A stretch of DNA of 64,000 nucleotides from Chrysoperla carnea (taxonomy: Eukaryota; Arthropoda; Insecta; Neuroptera; Chrysopidae): positions 56,863,172 through 56,927,171 of the forward strand of contig NC_058339.1 of assembly GCF_905475395.1 (NCBI RefSeq), read 5' to 3'. The translations under genes and the position numbers were made by a program. Shown in pieces: positions 33,634 to 45,778 of the stretch (position 1 is its first letter; the number at the start of each line of letters is the position of its first letter). The notes under the pieces were generated by a model. The model saw nothing but the letters and a program-made list of their open reading frames with translations, was not told the origin of the DNA and did no database searches.

Positions 33634-33788
33634 ATATCGCATAAATAGCGCAAATTTCCTTCTCTTTTCTCAAATATTGAACTTCAATTCACGACAACTC
33701 AAACATTTGCTTACTTTGAATAAGATTACCCTATATCATCATGCTCGTTATTTTGTTAGCTTTATTTTTGTATTTTTCAGATATATTA

Positions 33789-34272
33789 TACACCGTTTTC
33801 TGTTATTGACTGCAGAAACCCAGCTTTCCAAAATAAGCTCATCAAGAGCAACAAAAACACTCTTTCCAAATAAGAAAGAAATTATTTAATTAGATTTGGT
33901 CCAATTACCCCACTTTATATTTTTATTATATTTTTATGAGAAAAAATAATAATTCTGAGTAAACATTATTTCATTGTGGTTCACCACGTCCATTGTGACG
34001 TGATTTGTTTGTTTACTAATAATATAATGTGTTCTCACAAAAATATAAAAAGTGGGATAATTTGACCAAATCCAATTAAATCATTTTATACTTTTTTTAA
34101 ATCCCTTCCATTATTACGCGAAATATCTACTGATGATCATTGGCTACTAGTTATCGAATGATAGTAGGTGAATGAACAAATTTATCAATTTTTGTCATAC
34201 CTCAGATCCAAATTTGGAAAAGAGTTTTTTTTGTTGCACTTGACTCTGCAGTCAATAACAGAACACGGTGTA
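33789..34272. mobile_element. TA-flanked foldback MITE, 484 bp
   Basis: Ends TACACCG and CGGTGTA with TA on both outer sides. The arms pair over most of the element with interruptions: CTGTTATTGACTGCAG against CTGCAGTCAATAACAG outside, GATTTGGTCCAATTA(C)CCCAC-type sequence against its complement inside. The short open frames that overlap it are by-products of this structure. Confidence 0.7.
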
Positions 34273-34871
34273 TATAAAGAAATTCGATGAGTGCAATAGT
34301 CGATTAAAATTTAATGAAATAATCATCTATTACGAAACTCTTATACCTTGTATAAAGTATTATTTTCATTATTTGATTGTTTTATAAAAAGAAGACTTCC
34401 TTCAGGCATGCTCATTAAAAAATACACCGCCTTACTGCTATACACGTTTTATTTATGAAATAAGAGATTATTTCAAAATTGAATAAAAATCCATGTATAT
34501 TATATAATAATCAGAAAAGGAAGAGTATGATTATTTATATTTTCGTATAAAATTTATACAAGTCAATGTTGTGAGACGACTATTCTATTAAAAGACACAA
34601 ATGTTTACATTTAAGTACTTAATATCCATTCGGAAAAGTTTTTATTTATTTTATAGGTTTTATTTCGATATACGTAGTTTCATGGAGTATGGAGAATTGT
34701 TATATAATGCCAATCAATTCTGTATACTTTGTGTATATAAGACGATTGAGCACGGGTGTCGGATGTTGTTGCACAACGTGAGACATATTGATGGCGGACA
34801 GACCTTGTTAAATATATTATTTCCCTGAATGTCCAGTGGCATGTAATGTCCAACGAAGAAAAGTACTTCAC

Positions 34872-35373
34872 AATAGAGAAGTTGCATGTTTTTTAATTTA
34901 TTTTTTTTCAAAAGTTTACTATAGTTTACAAAAAGTTTACAAAAGTTTACTATATTAAAAATTACTATGAAAAATTAAAAATAAAAATTTTTTTAAATTT
35001 ATTTTTCATGCAATTTTACAATTGAAAATGGTTTTTCTAAACTATAAATTCAAATGCCTGTGACGTCAACACATCGTTTTACAGCGCCACCACACAGAGA
35101 AATTATAAAACAACATACTTAATTATAAATAGTTTGTCTAATTAAACGTAATTTTCAATAGCCACAAACTGAAAAATGTAAATCCATCGTGATTCCGATT
35201 GGCTCACAAAAAAGAGTTATACTTATTCAAAAGTATAACTCTTTTTTTATAACTCAGAACAAAATAGAATTATTAATTTTTTAAAAATTTACTTAAATTA
35301 TTACTTTACTTGAATTATTCTTTATTATATATGAATTTGTGGCAAAACAAAAAATTAATGCAAGTTCTCTATT
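34872..35373 (-). mobile_element. MITE-like element, family A copy 2
   Basis: Ends AATAGAGAAGTTGCAT and ATGCAAGTTCTCTATT-type are inverted repeats. The reverse strand matches 17067-17537 (CCACAAATTCATATATAA, TTTGAATTTATAGTTTA). It carries an extra hairpin AAGAGTTATACTT-ATTCA-AAGTATAACTCTT (about 35216-35246) and tandem AAAGTTTAC units at 34911-34955. Confidence 0.65.
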
Positions 35374-35629
35374 ATAAAGGCTCGTAAGCTAAGTTTTATA
35401 AATTTAGAACCTTTACGAAGTACTTGAAATGGACTTCAATATTATCCCTATTTTTTTATTTGTCTTGCTTGAGTTTTCATTTTAATGCCTTACCAAAAAT
35501 GGTTCAAATAAATCACTTTTTGTTGGAAACTGGATTATCAATCAACCGAAATAAATTCGTTTTATCTATTCATGTAGATGCTTTTGCTCCACAATGACTT
35601 TTATATGAACGGTATGAAATGTATGACGT

Positions 35630-35840
35630 TTACTACAATGTTGGTACGGTATAGAGACAGATACTATAATATCTATGTAATATTACAGTATTGAATAGGG
35701 GCTATACACCATAATTATTGTGGATATCGCCAATTAATATGAGCATGACTGGCTAGTATCGCCATAACTATTGCTAATGTTACTCTTCCCGCAATAAACA
35801 GAATGGCATTCATACCGATACTGCCATAGTGATATCACAA
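35630..35840 (+). repeat. dispersed repeat (pair with 48935-49155)
   Basis: Shares GGTATAGAGACAG-type, GAATAGGGG, TATACACCA and a CATACTG-like end with 48935-49155 in the same orientation. Diverged, non-coding, class unknown. Confidence 0.55.
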
Positions 35841-36090
35841 GAAATTTCTTACCCTGTGGAAAGCAAACAAATATTATTTACACGAGTAGAAGTACAGAAC
35901 AAACCTCATGGTACCCCACCCAAAAAGAAGCTCTCGAAATCTCCAACATCTTGCGAAATAACATTTCGATTTTTTGTTTATATTTTCGTAAGGGAATGCA
36001 AATTTTGATAGTACTACTTAATGGTATCGCGATGACCACATATTTGTCCTTATGCAATACCTGTTTAAATTAAATCCTATATGCACATAC

Positions 36091-36560
36091 TTCAGCACAG
36101 AGGCTAAATCCATCCTAAACGCGCTAAAAATAAAAAATAAAAACTCAAATAACACACAACCACATAAATGATTACTAGCTAGTGACTCCCTTGCCTTAAA
36201 AGCAATTGAAGAAAACCAGAAAATATTTTTCATGTGGGTACCTGGTCACTCAGGTATAGCAGGAAATTCAGTTGCAGACAATGCCGCAAAAGAAGCGCAA
36301 ACAATTGGGATCTACACCCCCAACATATCCAAAAACGATATAATTAAATTATGACAAAAAACTAAGACAAATTACTTGCCAAGCACCAATCACTATAAAA
36401 CATATTCTCACAACATGTACAAGATATCGTGACCAAAGAAGAAACGCAGACCTTCCACCAAACATCGCAGATTCTAGGAAATGACGCACGAAACAAACAA
36501 AAATTATTCGTATTTCTCAAGTGTAGATGACCATACTAGTTAGAAAAACAGTATAAAAAT
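36091..36560 (+). pseudogene. non-LTR retrotransposon 3' relic (RNase H domain)
   Basis: Frame from 36091 reads FSTEAKSIL, then an in-frame TGA (36169), then ASDSLALKAIEE and WVPGHSGIAGNSVADNAAK: the Glu, Asp and Asp blocks of an RNase H domain such as those closing Jockey/I-type ORF2. A second TGA follows. Further on, in another frame from about 36377, CQAPITIKHILTTC fits the Cys/His motif that follows RNase H in such elements. It ends in an A/T-rich tail near 36555. At least two stops and one frame change make it dead. Confidence 0.75.
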
Positions 36561-36954
36561 ATAAATAAAAAAGTAATACTTAACTATTTCGACTTTTATT
36601 CAGTTTATTGTGTGTACCGTTGATTTCTCAACAAGTAACAAACTATTCTTGTTACATTGTAGTTGATGTTAATAAACTAAATAATAATATACTCGACAAA
36701 TATAATATGAAAATGTCTATTGGATTCAACTTTATTATTATTCTTCTACGCTGTTTTATAGTTATTATAACTAAGTTTACTTTCAACTTTGATTAGAATA
36801 TTACATTACCTGAAAAAAATGATTGGAAACTTATTATAATGAGTTACTTTATATACTGTTTGGAAAATGGAGGATATCCTTTAAAAACCTACGCTTGTTA
36901 TAAACTAATAATAATAATTTTATTTTTCGCAGTTGAGTATTGATTTTAATAGAC

Positions 36955-37225
36955 GAGAGTTAAGTACCAGAGTTCCAAATTTACATATATCTCAGACTAC
37001 AGACAATTTATTTCTGCATTAAATTAAGGAGTTATTTTTTTATTTAAATAGGTTCAGTATCACGTACAGAATGTAAATGCATAAAATCCTTACAAATTAG
37101 GCGAGGGAAGTGCCTCCATTTTCAGGAAAACCGTTAGGCTATATCTCCATAACCGTGCGCTTTAGACCAAAAATGGTAATAACCTTTATTGTAGATAATT
37201 AAATTACCTACCATTTTTGTAAAAT
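36955..37225 (-). repeat. dispersed repeat (inverted match to 2285-2525)
   Basis: The reverse complement aligns with 2285-2525, sharing GGTTCAGTATCA, the GGAGTTATTTTTTTATTTAAA phrase and the ATTTTTGGTC / GGTAATTTAATT region. Mismatches are scattered. Non-coding, class unknown. Confidence 0.6.
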
Positions 37226-39001
37226 ATATATATATATTTTTTGTATCACTAACCGTTTATCACTTACACGACTATGACGTTATAACGCGTGACATGTGCC
37301 ATGCATCAAAATAAACATTAAACTTATTTTCTTTGTACAAATAGTTTTGAATTTCTGATTCCAGTCAAAGAAAGTAGAACCGAAAAGGATCAGTGATAAC
37401 AAAGGCGCATGTCTGCAAACATTATATATTTTAATGAAACAAAAATGATACGTTTTTATTTCTACTTATATTATTCTTACACATCTTTTCTTTTTCTTTT
37501 TTTTTGAGAATTAAAACGCTATCGATAAAAAGGTATGAACCGTGGTACTAGAACATAATATACTTTGAGTCGCAGACCCTGATGCACCTGGAAATTCCTC
37601 ACCGATTAAATCTAAAGACACCCTCTTCCACATAGCTCTTACTTATACATGGTAACCTATCACCTTTGCGCTTATCTTTTCATTGTAAGAAACCATAATA
37701 AAGTACCCATAATCATGACGCATCCACGATACCTTATGTGGCTAGGTTGAAGATACATCACTTTTGTAATTTTACCTCCCCAACATTGTCCGTCATGTTT
37801 AAAGCTCCAATTATATGGTTAAAAAATTAAATGGATGTTTGATATTAAAACACCATGAAACTAAAGATTGATTTTATAGTACATTGTATCCAAGGCACTG
37901 CATCTTACCCTATTAATGCATACTTGTTTTTATTTAATGATAGGAAAACTTTATAATATAAAAATTGTCTACGAACGTAAAAGTTTATTAGAACTAATTA
38001 TTACAATTTAAAAAAATCTTATTTCTTCTTGAATTTACTTAGTTTATTTCACAATCAATGTTACCTTGAAAGATTAAATTAACAAGTAACCAACTAACCG
38101 TAAAGAAAACTATGCAACATAAAATATGAGCCATTTAAGTGTTGTTAAGTCTTGATACCAACTAAAACAAAAGTAAATTCGACACTATACCTGGAAGATT
38201 TCGAAGGCGTAATATGGAATAAATTTAGTTCGAAATTTTGTTTCCGTAACTTTTTTGTACATTTCAACTATATCAATATTTTAGTAATTAATATATTTAT
38301 AATAACTTAGAATTAATTAATAAAAGTGCAAATTCAGTGAGAGAAATTCAAAATTTCTCGAAAGGAAATAACATCAACCGAGAGCGCCAAAAGACTACGT
38401 TTAAACATCTTAAAATTATTCTCTATTTTAAATATTTTTTTTCACTTAATTTGAGCATTTTTAAACAGTATTATATTTTTTACTATGTTATTACGGTGTA
38501 AACAATGAATTAAAAATATAAAAAAATGCATGAATATTGCGTATTTTATACAAATTCCACGCCATACCTACTTTAGAGTAGTATAAATAATTTGGAGGAA
38601 TGAGTGACGGTTATTAAGTAACTTACCACGTAATAAGATTCTTCAACTAACTGTTGTATCTGAAATCAAAAAAAAAAAAAAAAAAATTATTTTATGATTA
38701 CACCTGAAACATTTGTTATACTTTTTTGGAATTCTAATAATATGTGAACTTTGCCGAGAAACAATCATATTTAATACTTAATTTATTACCTAGAATTATT
38801 CTTGACTTGATTTAAGACGGATATTACTTTAGTGTTTAAAAACACTTAAAATTATGTTTTGATTATGTCTCTTAAATGGTTACCGTTGTTTAGCTGTCTT
38901 GCATAACTGAAATGATTAATTTGCAAACGCACAATCGTAAAGATTGGACTCAATTCCATTGATGACATTGGTTGATTCTGAAAATAGTAATCGACATATA
39001 A
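37226..39001. other. gene-free stretch
   Basis: No gene or well-bounded element recognised. A 20-nt A-run is at 38668-38687. The part at 37550-37800 is less AT-rich than its surroundings but shows no long frame. Confidence 0.45.
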
Positions 39002-39003
39002 TA

Positions 39004-39516
39004 GGTTGGCTGATAAGTCCCCGGTCTGACACATAAATGGCGTCGCTAGTATTAAATGCATATTATTTTTATATAGTACCAACCTTCAAATGATTCGTGT
39101 CAAAATTTGACGTCTGTAAGTCAATTAGTTTGTGAGATAGAGCGTCTTTTGTGAAGCAACTTTTGTTATTGTGAAAAAAATGGAAAAAAAGGAATTTCGT
39201 GTTTTGATAAAATACTGTTTTCTGAAGGGAAAAAATACAGTGGAAGCAAAAACTTGGCTTGATAATGAGTTTCCGGACTCTGTATTTTTTCCCTTCAGAA
39301 AACAGTATTTTATCAAAACACGAAATTCCATTTTTTCCATTTTTTACACAATAACAAAAGTTGCTTCACAAAAGACGCTCTATCTCACAAACTAATTGAC
39401 TTACAGACGTCAAATTTTGACACGAATCATTTGAAGGTTGGTACTATATAAAAATAATATGCATTTAATACTAGCGACGCCATTTATGTGTCAGACCGGG
39501 GACTTATCAGCCAACC
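39004..39516. mobile_element. mariner-derived foldback element, 513 bp
   Basis: Two 237-bp arms (39004-39240 and 39280-39516) are reverse complements with only two mismatches by eye, around a 39-nt loop. The outer ends GGTTGGCTGATAAGTCCCC are mariner-type terminal repeats. TA precedes the left end; the right side has TG, so one target copy may be mutated. Each arm contains a 5' leader and the first codons of a mariner transposase (EKKEFRVLIKYCFLKGKNT), continuing through the loop as EAKTWLDNEFPDS. No DDD catalytic domain, so it is non-autonomous. Confidence 0.88.
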
Positions 39517-40292
39517 TGTTAGTTGAGATCCATATTTATTTGCTTACGTGAAGGTATGCAACTTGTATTTTTAACTCCTTAGACAAAAACAAAAATCGTT
39601 AAAACGCGAAAATTAAAACACTCGAGTTAACCTTATCAATCCGTAAATAGAAATGTGAAACGAGTCAAGAAATTTCGCTGTTTAATGGGCCCACGAACCG
39701 ATTACGTTCGTACAATAATACATGATGGCAAACCAATATTTATTTGCACTCTCACAATGAAACTCACTCACCTTTCTAAAAAAAGAATAGGAATCAATTG
39801 TCTAAAATTTAATGAAATATTCCGGAAAGATCGCATTTAACTTGATAGGCAACATGCATGAAATTGCACCCGCAGAATCCTTCAAGTATACATTTTTAAT
39901 TTTACAATATCAAATGAATATATTAAAATGATCGCTTCTCTGAAAGCATCTCGATAAAGCATTGTGTGACGTCGTTATGTATAAGGCTATAAGCAGACAG
40001 ATTGCCAATCTAACTTTTACTATCCAAATAACTGAACATGTGTAGATAAAGCGTTATGTATACTTCCGAGCTTTATAAAATAAACTAAAAAGCTTTTGAC
40101 CACATCAAAAGTCTAAGCCACTCAGGATAAAATATGAAATTTATATCGTATATTCATTCCTCAGTTACGAAAGGTTATGATGAAATGAAATGCATACGTT
40201 GATGTGGAAAACTACACCTACTTTAAAAACGTAGCGTATAAATAAAGAAAATCCAAAAAAGACAAAATGAATTTATTTGATTAAAATCAACC
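39517..40292. other. gene-free stretch
   Basis: Nothing recognised. The short frame at 39655-39840 lacks homology I can recognise and has no supporting context. Confidence 0.45.
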
Positions 40293-40300
40293 ATAATATT

Positions 40301-40807
40301 ACGGAAGCCTGGATGGCTCACTTTCAATTTATGAGAAAGTGGCGCTACACTATCTTATTTTTTAAATGTTTACTACCCACAATAATAAACTCAACTTTAA
40401 AAAAACTCACTAGTTCACTTCAACAAGTGCACTTGTGACTTGTGGCATTATGGAAATGAACCTTTTTGAAAATGTCGGTATTTTGTCATGCGCAGATTTC
40501 TAATTAAACCTCATAATAAACACTTAATAATACTTTTAAAGTATAGACAAACTACATAAGACAAATTATAAACATTATCATATTATTATTAAATCCGGAC
40601 ATATAATTATTAATAATTCCAGACAGTTTCGGTAGTGTCTAATTAAAGGATGGTTATCACCGATTGACATTTTCAAAAAGGTTCAAAAAGTGAACAAGTG
40701 ACTTTTTTAAAAGTTGGTTTTATACTTGTGGGTAGTACACATTTAAAAAGTAAGCTAGTGTAGCGCCACTTTCTCATAAATTGACATTCAGCCATTCAGG
40801 CTTCCGT
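40301..40807. mobile_element. MITE with 8-bp target duplication, 507 bp
   Basis: Ends ACGGAAGCCTGGATGGCT and AGCCATTCAGGCTTCCGT are inverted repeats, and imperfect pairing continues inward for about 190 bp (GAGAAAGTGGCGCTACACTA and its complement). ATAATATT occurs at 40293-40300 and 40808-40815 as a perfect 8-bp duplication. Eight-base duplications fit hAT or P-type transposases. No coding capacity. Confidence 0.85.
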
Positions 40808-40815
40808 ATAATATT

Positions 40816-42201
40816 CATAAAAAACATAATGTTGTTTGAAAAACACTAAATCGTATTTTATAAATCGATTTTCGTAATAATAATATAATATTATTAATTT
40901 CTACAATAAATTAAAAATTGACTATGAATAATAATTGCAAATAGTATTTTTCATCGAACTAAATTTATATTCATCGTTTTATTCATTGTAGTGTTAATTT
41001 ATTTAATATTTATTAAAATATGTCAGAAATTGTTAATTTATTTTCAATTGCATAAGTATTTCATAAAATATTCAATTTTATATTTAGTACATAGGCTTTA
41101 CATAAATATTTTGTTTTTCATTTCGAAATAGCAACTACAAATGAAATAGTATTATGTTTAGTAAAAATTTAGCGTACACTTTTTGGATTTAATTCCTAAG
41201 ATACTCTTTAAAAAAAACACTACCCAAGCACAAGAAAGCTAAGTAAAAAACTCGGAAAATTTTTTATTGCCTCAGCTTAAGGTACTTCGATACCGGAATA
41301 CTTAAATGATCCAAAAATAATAATATATTATTTATCAATTAATCATCCTTTATACGCCTTTTGTGAAAAAATCCAAATTCTCTGAACGATTTAGGAGAAA
41401 TTAACTATCAAAGTCAGTTTTTTTAACCAAAAAAGGACATATTTATCATAAACCGAACAGAGAATGGATATGATTTTATCACAAAAGACGTACAAAAGGA
41501 CGATTAATTGATCAATAAAATTTTAAATTTTTTTATCATTTTCATTTCAACTCCTTAAGATATTTCGATACCACAACAGCGGTACCTTAAAATGAATTAA
41601 TATTTACTCTTTTATTTGAATAACAAGATAATAGACTCTCCGATGCTTGTACAATGCATGCCACTTTATTGAGTGTCGACCCACAGTTAATCAACTCAAA
41701 AAAGTAGAGAGCTAGCTAGCACTGATTATGAAAAATACTTTTAGAAGTCATGTAACAGAGTTTGTTTTGTTTTTAGAAAAAATGTGTAAGATAAATAATA
41801 GTAGTAAGTAAATAATAGTAATAAGAAAAAATGTGTAAGAAAAAATAATCTAAGAGGTGTAAAAACGAAAGAGATTGTTACAGAACGGAAACCATTATAT
41901 ACTCAAAACAGGAATTGATAAAACAAAGCAAAGGTTTGTTTTACATTCACCTTTTCATACGATTTATTTGTACAAACTCACAGATCGTATTTAACAAACA
42001 CTAAACTTGAAATGAAAATTATCGTTTTGGATTTGTTTAAGTTCGTTTTGTTTTTAGAATATACTTTAACGACGAACAATATATAAAACAAATTATAACA
42101 AATGGGCAAAGGATAACACAAAATTCTATCTTTATTTATAAAAATATCCATCATTTGTCATTGATAAGAGATTTTATAATTTATAATACTAGATTTTTTA
42201 T
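40816..42201. other. gene-free stretch
   Basis: AT-rich DNA without recognised genes. A small tandem duplication of AGAAAAAATGTGTAAGA lies within 41777-41850. Confidence 0.45.
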
Positions 42202-42552
42202 ACAGAGTGATTCATTATACTAACAAACATCGAATTTTCGTTACCTTGTATTAAAAGAAGAAAGAGAAACGAAATAATTCTGATTTTCGATCATTTGATT
42301 TCCATCGACAGACAACTGATATTCAAGCGATAAAATTTGGAATATTTCGCGTCATATGGCAGTACTCACAAAAATGAATATTTCTCGTAATATGGCAATA
42401 CTACAAAAATGGCACATTTTTTTCCCAAAATTTCAACATCTGTATTTAAAACAAAAAGCTTGTCCGGCTTTAATTGTAGTATTCAGAATTTTTTTTACGT
42501 TATCTACCATTTTCTGTCCGCGGCTATTATAACTTATAACGGGCCATCCTGT
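42202..42552 (-). mobile_element. short element related to 18227-18506
   Basis: Ends ACAGAGTGATTC and CCATCCTGT are a degenerate inverted pair, and the reverse strand has GGTAGATAACGTAAAAA as at 18227-18506. An internal imperfect duplication is visible at 42340-42415 (ATATTTC(G/T)CGT(C/A)ATATGGCA twice). Confidence 0.45.
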
Positions 42553-43143
42553 AAACTGTGTAATTAATATTCGAATTTTCATATTTAAGTTCTTAAAACA
42601 AACGAAATATTTTTTTCTTAACCAAATTCGATATTTTTCATAATGTTCATTATAACTTCTTTCGATTCAAATTTAATCTAAGGTTTATATAATAATATGT
42701 GGCGAAACTCCACTCAAAGGACATTTCATATTTAAATTATTCCGGCTTTGGAGAAAATATGGAAAGAAAATTTCCTTTATCAGAAATACAGAAGGAAAGT
42801 TTTTCATTCAAATCAAATGATTCTTTGATGAAATACTCTTTTAAAACTAGTTCTAATGTGATAAAAGCAATAAGAAAATAATGTAAATGAAAATTTTTAT
42901 TAAAGTTGACAGACTTATTTTATTGAGTATTTTCTCAAAGATATTTATAAGATTTTATATTGAGTGGGTCATTATAATCAACTGTTACTCAACTTTTATC
43001 AGAAAGTGTTAGGTCATTATAATAATAATAGTACTTCATTTAAACCATTGGTGAATACCAACCTTAATATAGATAATATAGATTTAAAAAATATTTTTCA
43101 ATCAAAACAATAACGGCCAAATTTTGACGTGCACAGGAGACTT

Positions 43144-43800
43144 TTTGCATTATAAAACTTTTAACAAAAAGAAAACCTACTTCAAAAGAAAAACTTTTCC
43201 AAAACAAATTAATATGCACTAAAAAGTAAACAAATAACGATAATATAATGTAGTTAAAATTATTGTTATTTTTGTAGTCGGTGTCAGCCAAGGAAACAAG
43301 TCTGGCAGAACAGTTTGCTACATTAGCTGGGCTGACACCGATTCCAAAAATAACAAGACTTTTAACTTCATTATATTTTCGTTATTTTTTTACTTTTAAG
43401 TGCATATGAATTTGTTTTGGGAAAGTTTTTCTTTTGAAGTCGGTTTTCTTTTGTTAAAAGTTTTTTTTTACTTTGTAATTTTTAGTGAATTTCAAGTACA
43501 CTAACTAATTTGTCACTAAAAAAAAGAATCATCGAAATCGGTTGGCGTGATATTGAGTTATTCGTCCTCTTGCCGTTCATACTTAATGCAAATTTAAGAC
43601 TTTTATGGTGTTATCGTGGATGCCGTTGTTAGAACTGGACCAAAAAGAAATGGAACCACGGGGGAAGCTCTAGCTTTTAAATAGATAAAGAATCATCAAA
43701 ATCGGTTTATCCATTCGAAAGTTCCGAGACACACATTAAAAAGATACAGTCGAATTCATAACCTCCTCCTTTTTTGTTTGAAGTCGGTTAAAAAAGGGCC
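43144..43800 (-). mobile_element. foldback element with TCGGTGTCAGCC palindrome, copy 1
   Basis: Arms at about 43144-43285 and 43320-43470 are reverse complements with scattered mismatches, centred on TCGGTGTCAGCC...GGCTGACACCGA. A tail continues to CCTCCTCCTTTTTTGTTTGAAGTCGGTT. The same core and the complementary tail start occur at 57445-58260 in opposite orientation. No coding capacity. Confidence 0.7.
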
Positions 43801-44211
43801 GTGTGTGATGTTGTTTTAATACCTATCTGAACCCAAATCGCGGCATTAAGACAATATAGTATTTAATTTCATTTATTTGATTGTACATAGACAGAGTAAA
43901 TATGCTAATCAGATAAATTAAATATCTGATATAAATCTAGAGGTTGTCCCCTTGAACTTGACTACTCCATTTGATTAAAAACTGTGAAGCTAAGAATGTT
44001 TTACCGAGCCAATAATATCTTTTAAAAATCGACCCTTGCCCATTATTGATGAAAGAGATAAACATTTTGTTTTAAAAATAAGCAAAATCATGCTTACGTA
44101 ATTAATAAATGCCGCCTTAGTACTCGATTTTTCAATTTCCTCAATATTTGCTCCAATTTCTTAGATCAATATTTATATTATATAAATACGTATTTCGACT
44201 ATCAAGTATTT
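43801..44211. other. gene-free stretch between elements
   Basis: Nothing recognised. Confidence 0.4.
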
Positions 44212-44213
44212 TA

Positions 44214-44504
44214 TAACATCTATCACATGATCTTTTTTTGCAAATGATATTAGTATTTTATCACCTGATTTTCACAACTAAAAAAAATACCTTCCAAAAC
44301 AAAAATTAAAAATATTTAAATAATTTCGAATTTGAAAATTTGAAATTCAGAAATTATATAGTTTTGTGATTTTTATTGGTTTTTTTCTATTATTTGATAT
44401 TTTTTATTTTGGATTTGGAAATTTTTTTTTTGTATTTTTTGTCAAAATCAGGTGAAAAAATACTCGAATATCATTGGTCAAACAGGACCGTGTGATAGAT
44501 GTTA
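44214..44504. mobile_element. TA-flanked MITE, 291 bp
   Basis: Inverted ends of about 60 bp: TAACATCTATCACATGATC against GGACCGTGTGATAGATGTTA, with CACCTGATTTT / AAAATCAGGTG at the inner edge. TA lies on both outer sides (44212-44213, 44505-44506). No coding capacity. Confidence 0.75.
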
Positions 44505-44506
44505 TA

Positions 44507-45778
44507 AAGACTGGCGTTACAATTGTTAGATACAATTGTTAGATAAAAGTATAAATTGTGAACACACCAAAGTATCACTTTGCAGATGTCACCAAATTAG
44601 CAATGAGTAGGCTACTACCTATAACACACGCTATTTATAGCTATTTCATAATGGAGAGGCCTAATTGGTACTCGAAATACGTATTCATATACCTAATACA
44701 AAAATTGATCTGGAAAATTGGAGCGAAAATCGAAATTTGTAACCAGCTCAGATTTACCACACAGACAAGCATACTAGAACATGTATACCTGTCTGAATAC
44801 ATACATATTGATTTATTTTAGTTAATTTCAAATATTATTACATTTATAACTACCATTTTAACTTTTAATTTACAATGACAATCAAAAACAAGCTTAAAAT
44901 CCTATTTAAATCTAATATTTGTACATTTTATTCAATTTGTTTAATAGGTATTTATTTAGATTCAACAATTCTACATACATATAATAATGTACGGTACTCA
45001 TATCAACCTGTTTTCTTTCCTTTTCCCAATTTTAATGCACAGGACATGTATTTAAAACATTGTAGTAGTAATTGAATTTTTTCAGGAGAATTAACATCGA
45101 AGAAAATGGAAAATAACAAAGACTAAAAATCTCAAAATCTATCTTTTCAATCGTAACAATAAAATGTTTTGCAGACACATTTCGTGTCGTAATAATTGTA
45201 AAATTCGGGACTTTAATACTACAATATATATTTAAAATTTTCTCTTATTCATTTTCCTTATGACTGTGATATATAAGTTTTCGTATTTATATAATAATAT
45301 TTAATTTTGATTAAAAATAGGCTTAGAATTGTTATTAATTGGAAGACCATGGTCACAGTCTTTTTGTCGGGGTGTAATCGAACGATTAAAACAATTGGTA
45401 ACAGGCGTAATTTTCATTGTAACAGGATATCATCTTCCTTCTGTCGTTCATGAAAATCACTTTATGCTATATTTTTCCGTCGGTTTCAATCATTCGATGG
45501 ATTCCGTTTTGTCGACGAACAGCGTTGTGGTTATTATTTTCCTTTTAAAAGTCACTTATTTTGAGCTCTTAAAGCCTTTCTAAGTTGCCGTGTTATTCTA
45601 GGCCATTTTTGCCCCCGTGACACATTCTGTTTCAAAAGTACCAGTAGTAATAGGAAATCTTAAAATAGATACATTTCTATCTACAAACGCATTCAGAAAC
45701 GCACTTTTCCTGTAGATACCAGACAAATATTTAATTATTGCCATTTTGGAATTAAGGTAGTACCAGCATGAAATCACT
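44507..45778. other. gene-free stretch
   Basis: Short open frames at 44558-44821, 44875-45075 and 45329-45583 show no domain I recognise. The part at 45330-45720 has higher complexity than its neighbours and could be a decayed coding sequence, but none could be identified on either strand. Confidence 0.4.

Noticed and set aside
33677-33889. 70-residue open frame
   Set aside because: It runs into the left arm of the foldback MITE at 33789 and has no domain.
39171-39395. 74-residue open frame as a mariner transposase gene
   Set aside because: It is the first ~35 transposase codons followed by the reverse complement of the arm; the catalytic domain is absent. Counted as part of the foldback element.
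45329-45583. 84-residue open frame in a higher-complexity patch
   Set aside because: No domain recognised on either strand, no splice or transposon context; reverse-strand translation is broken by stops.
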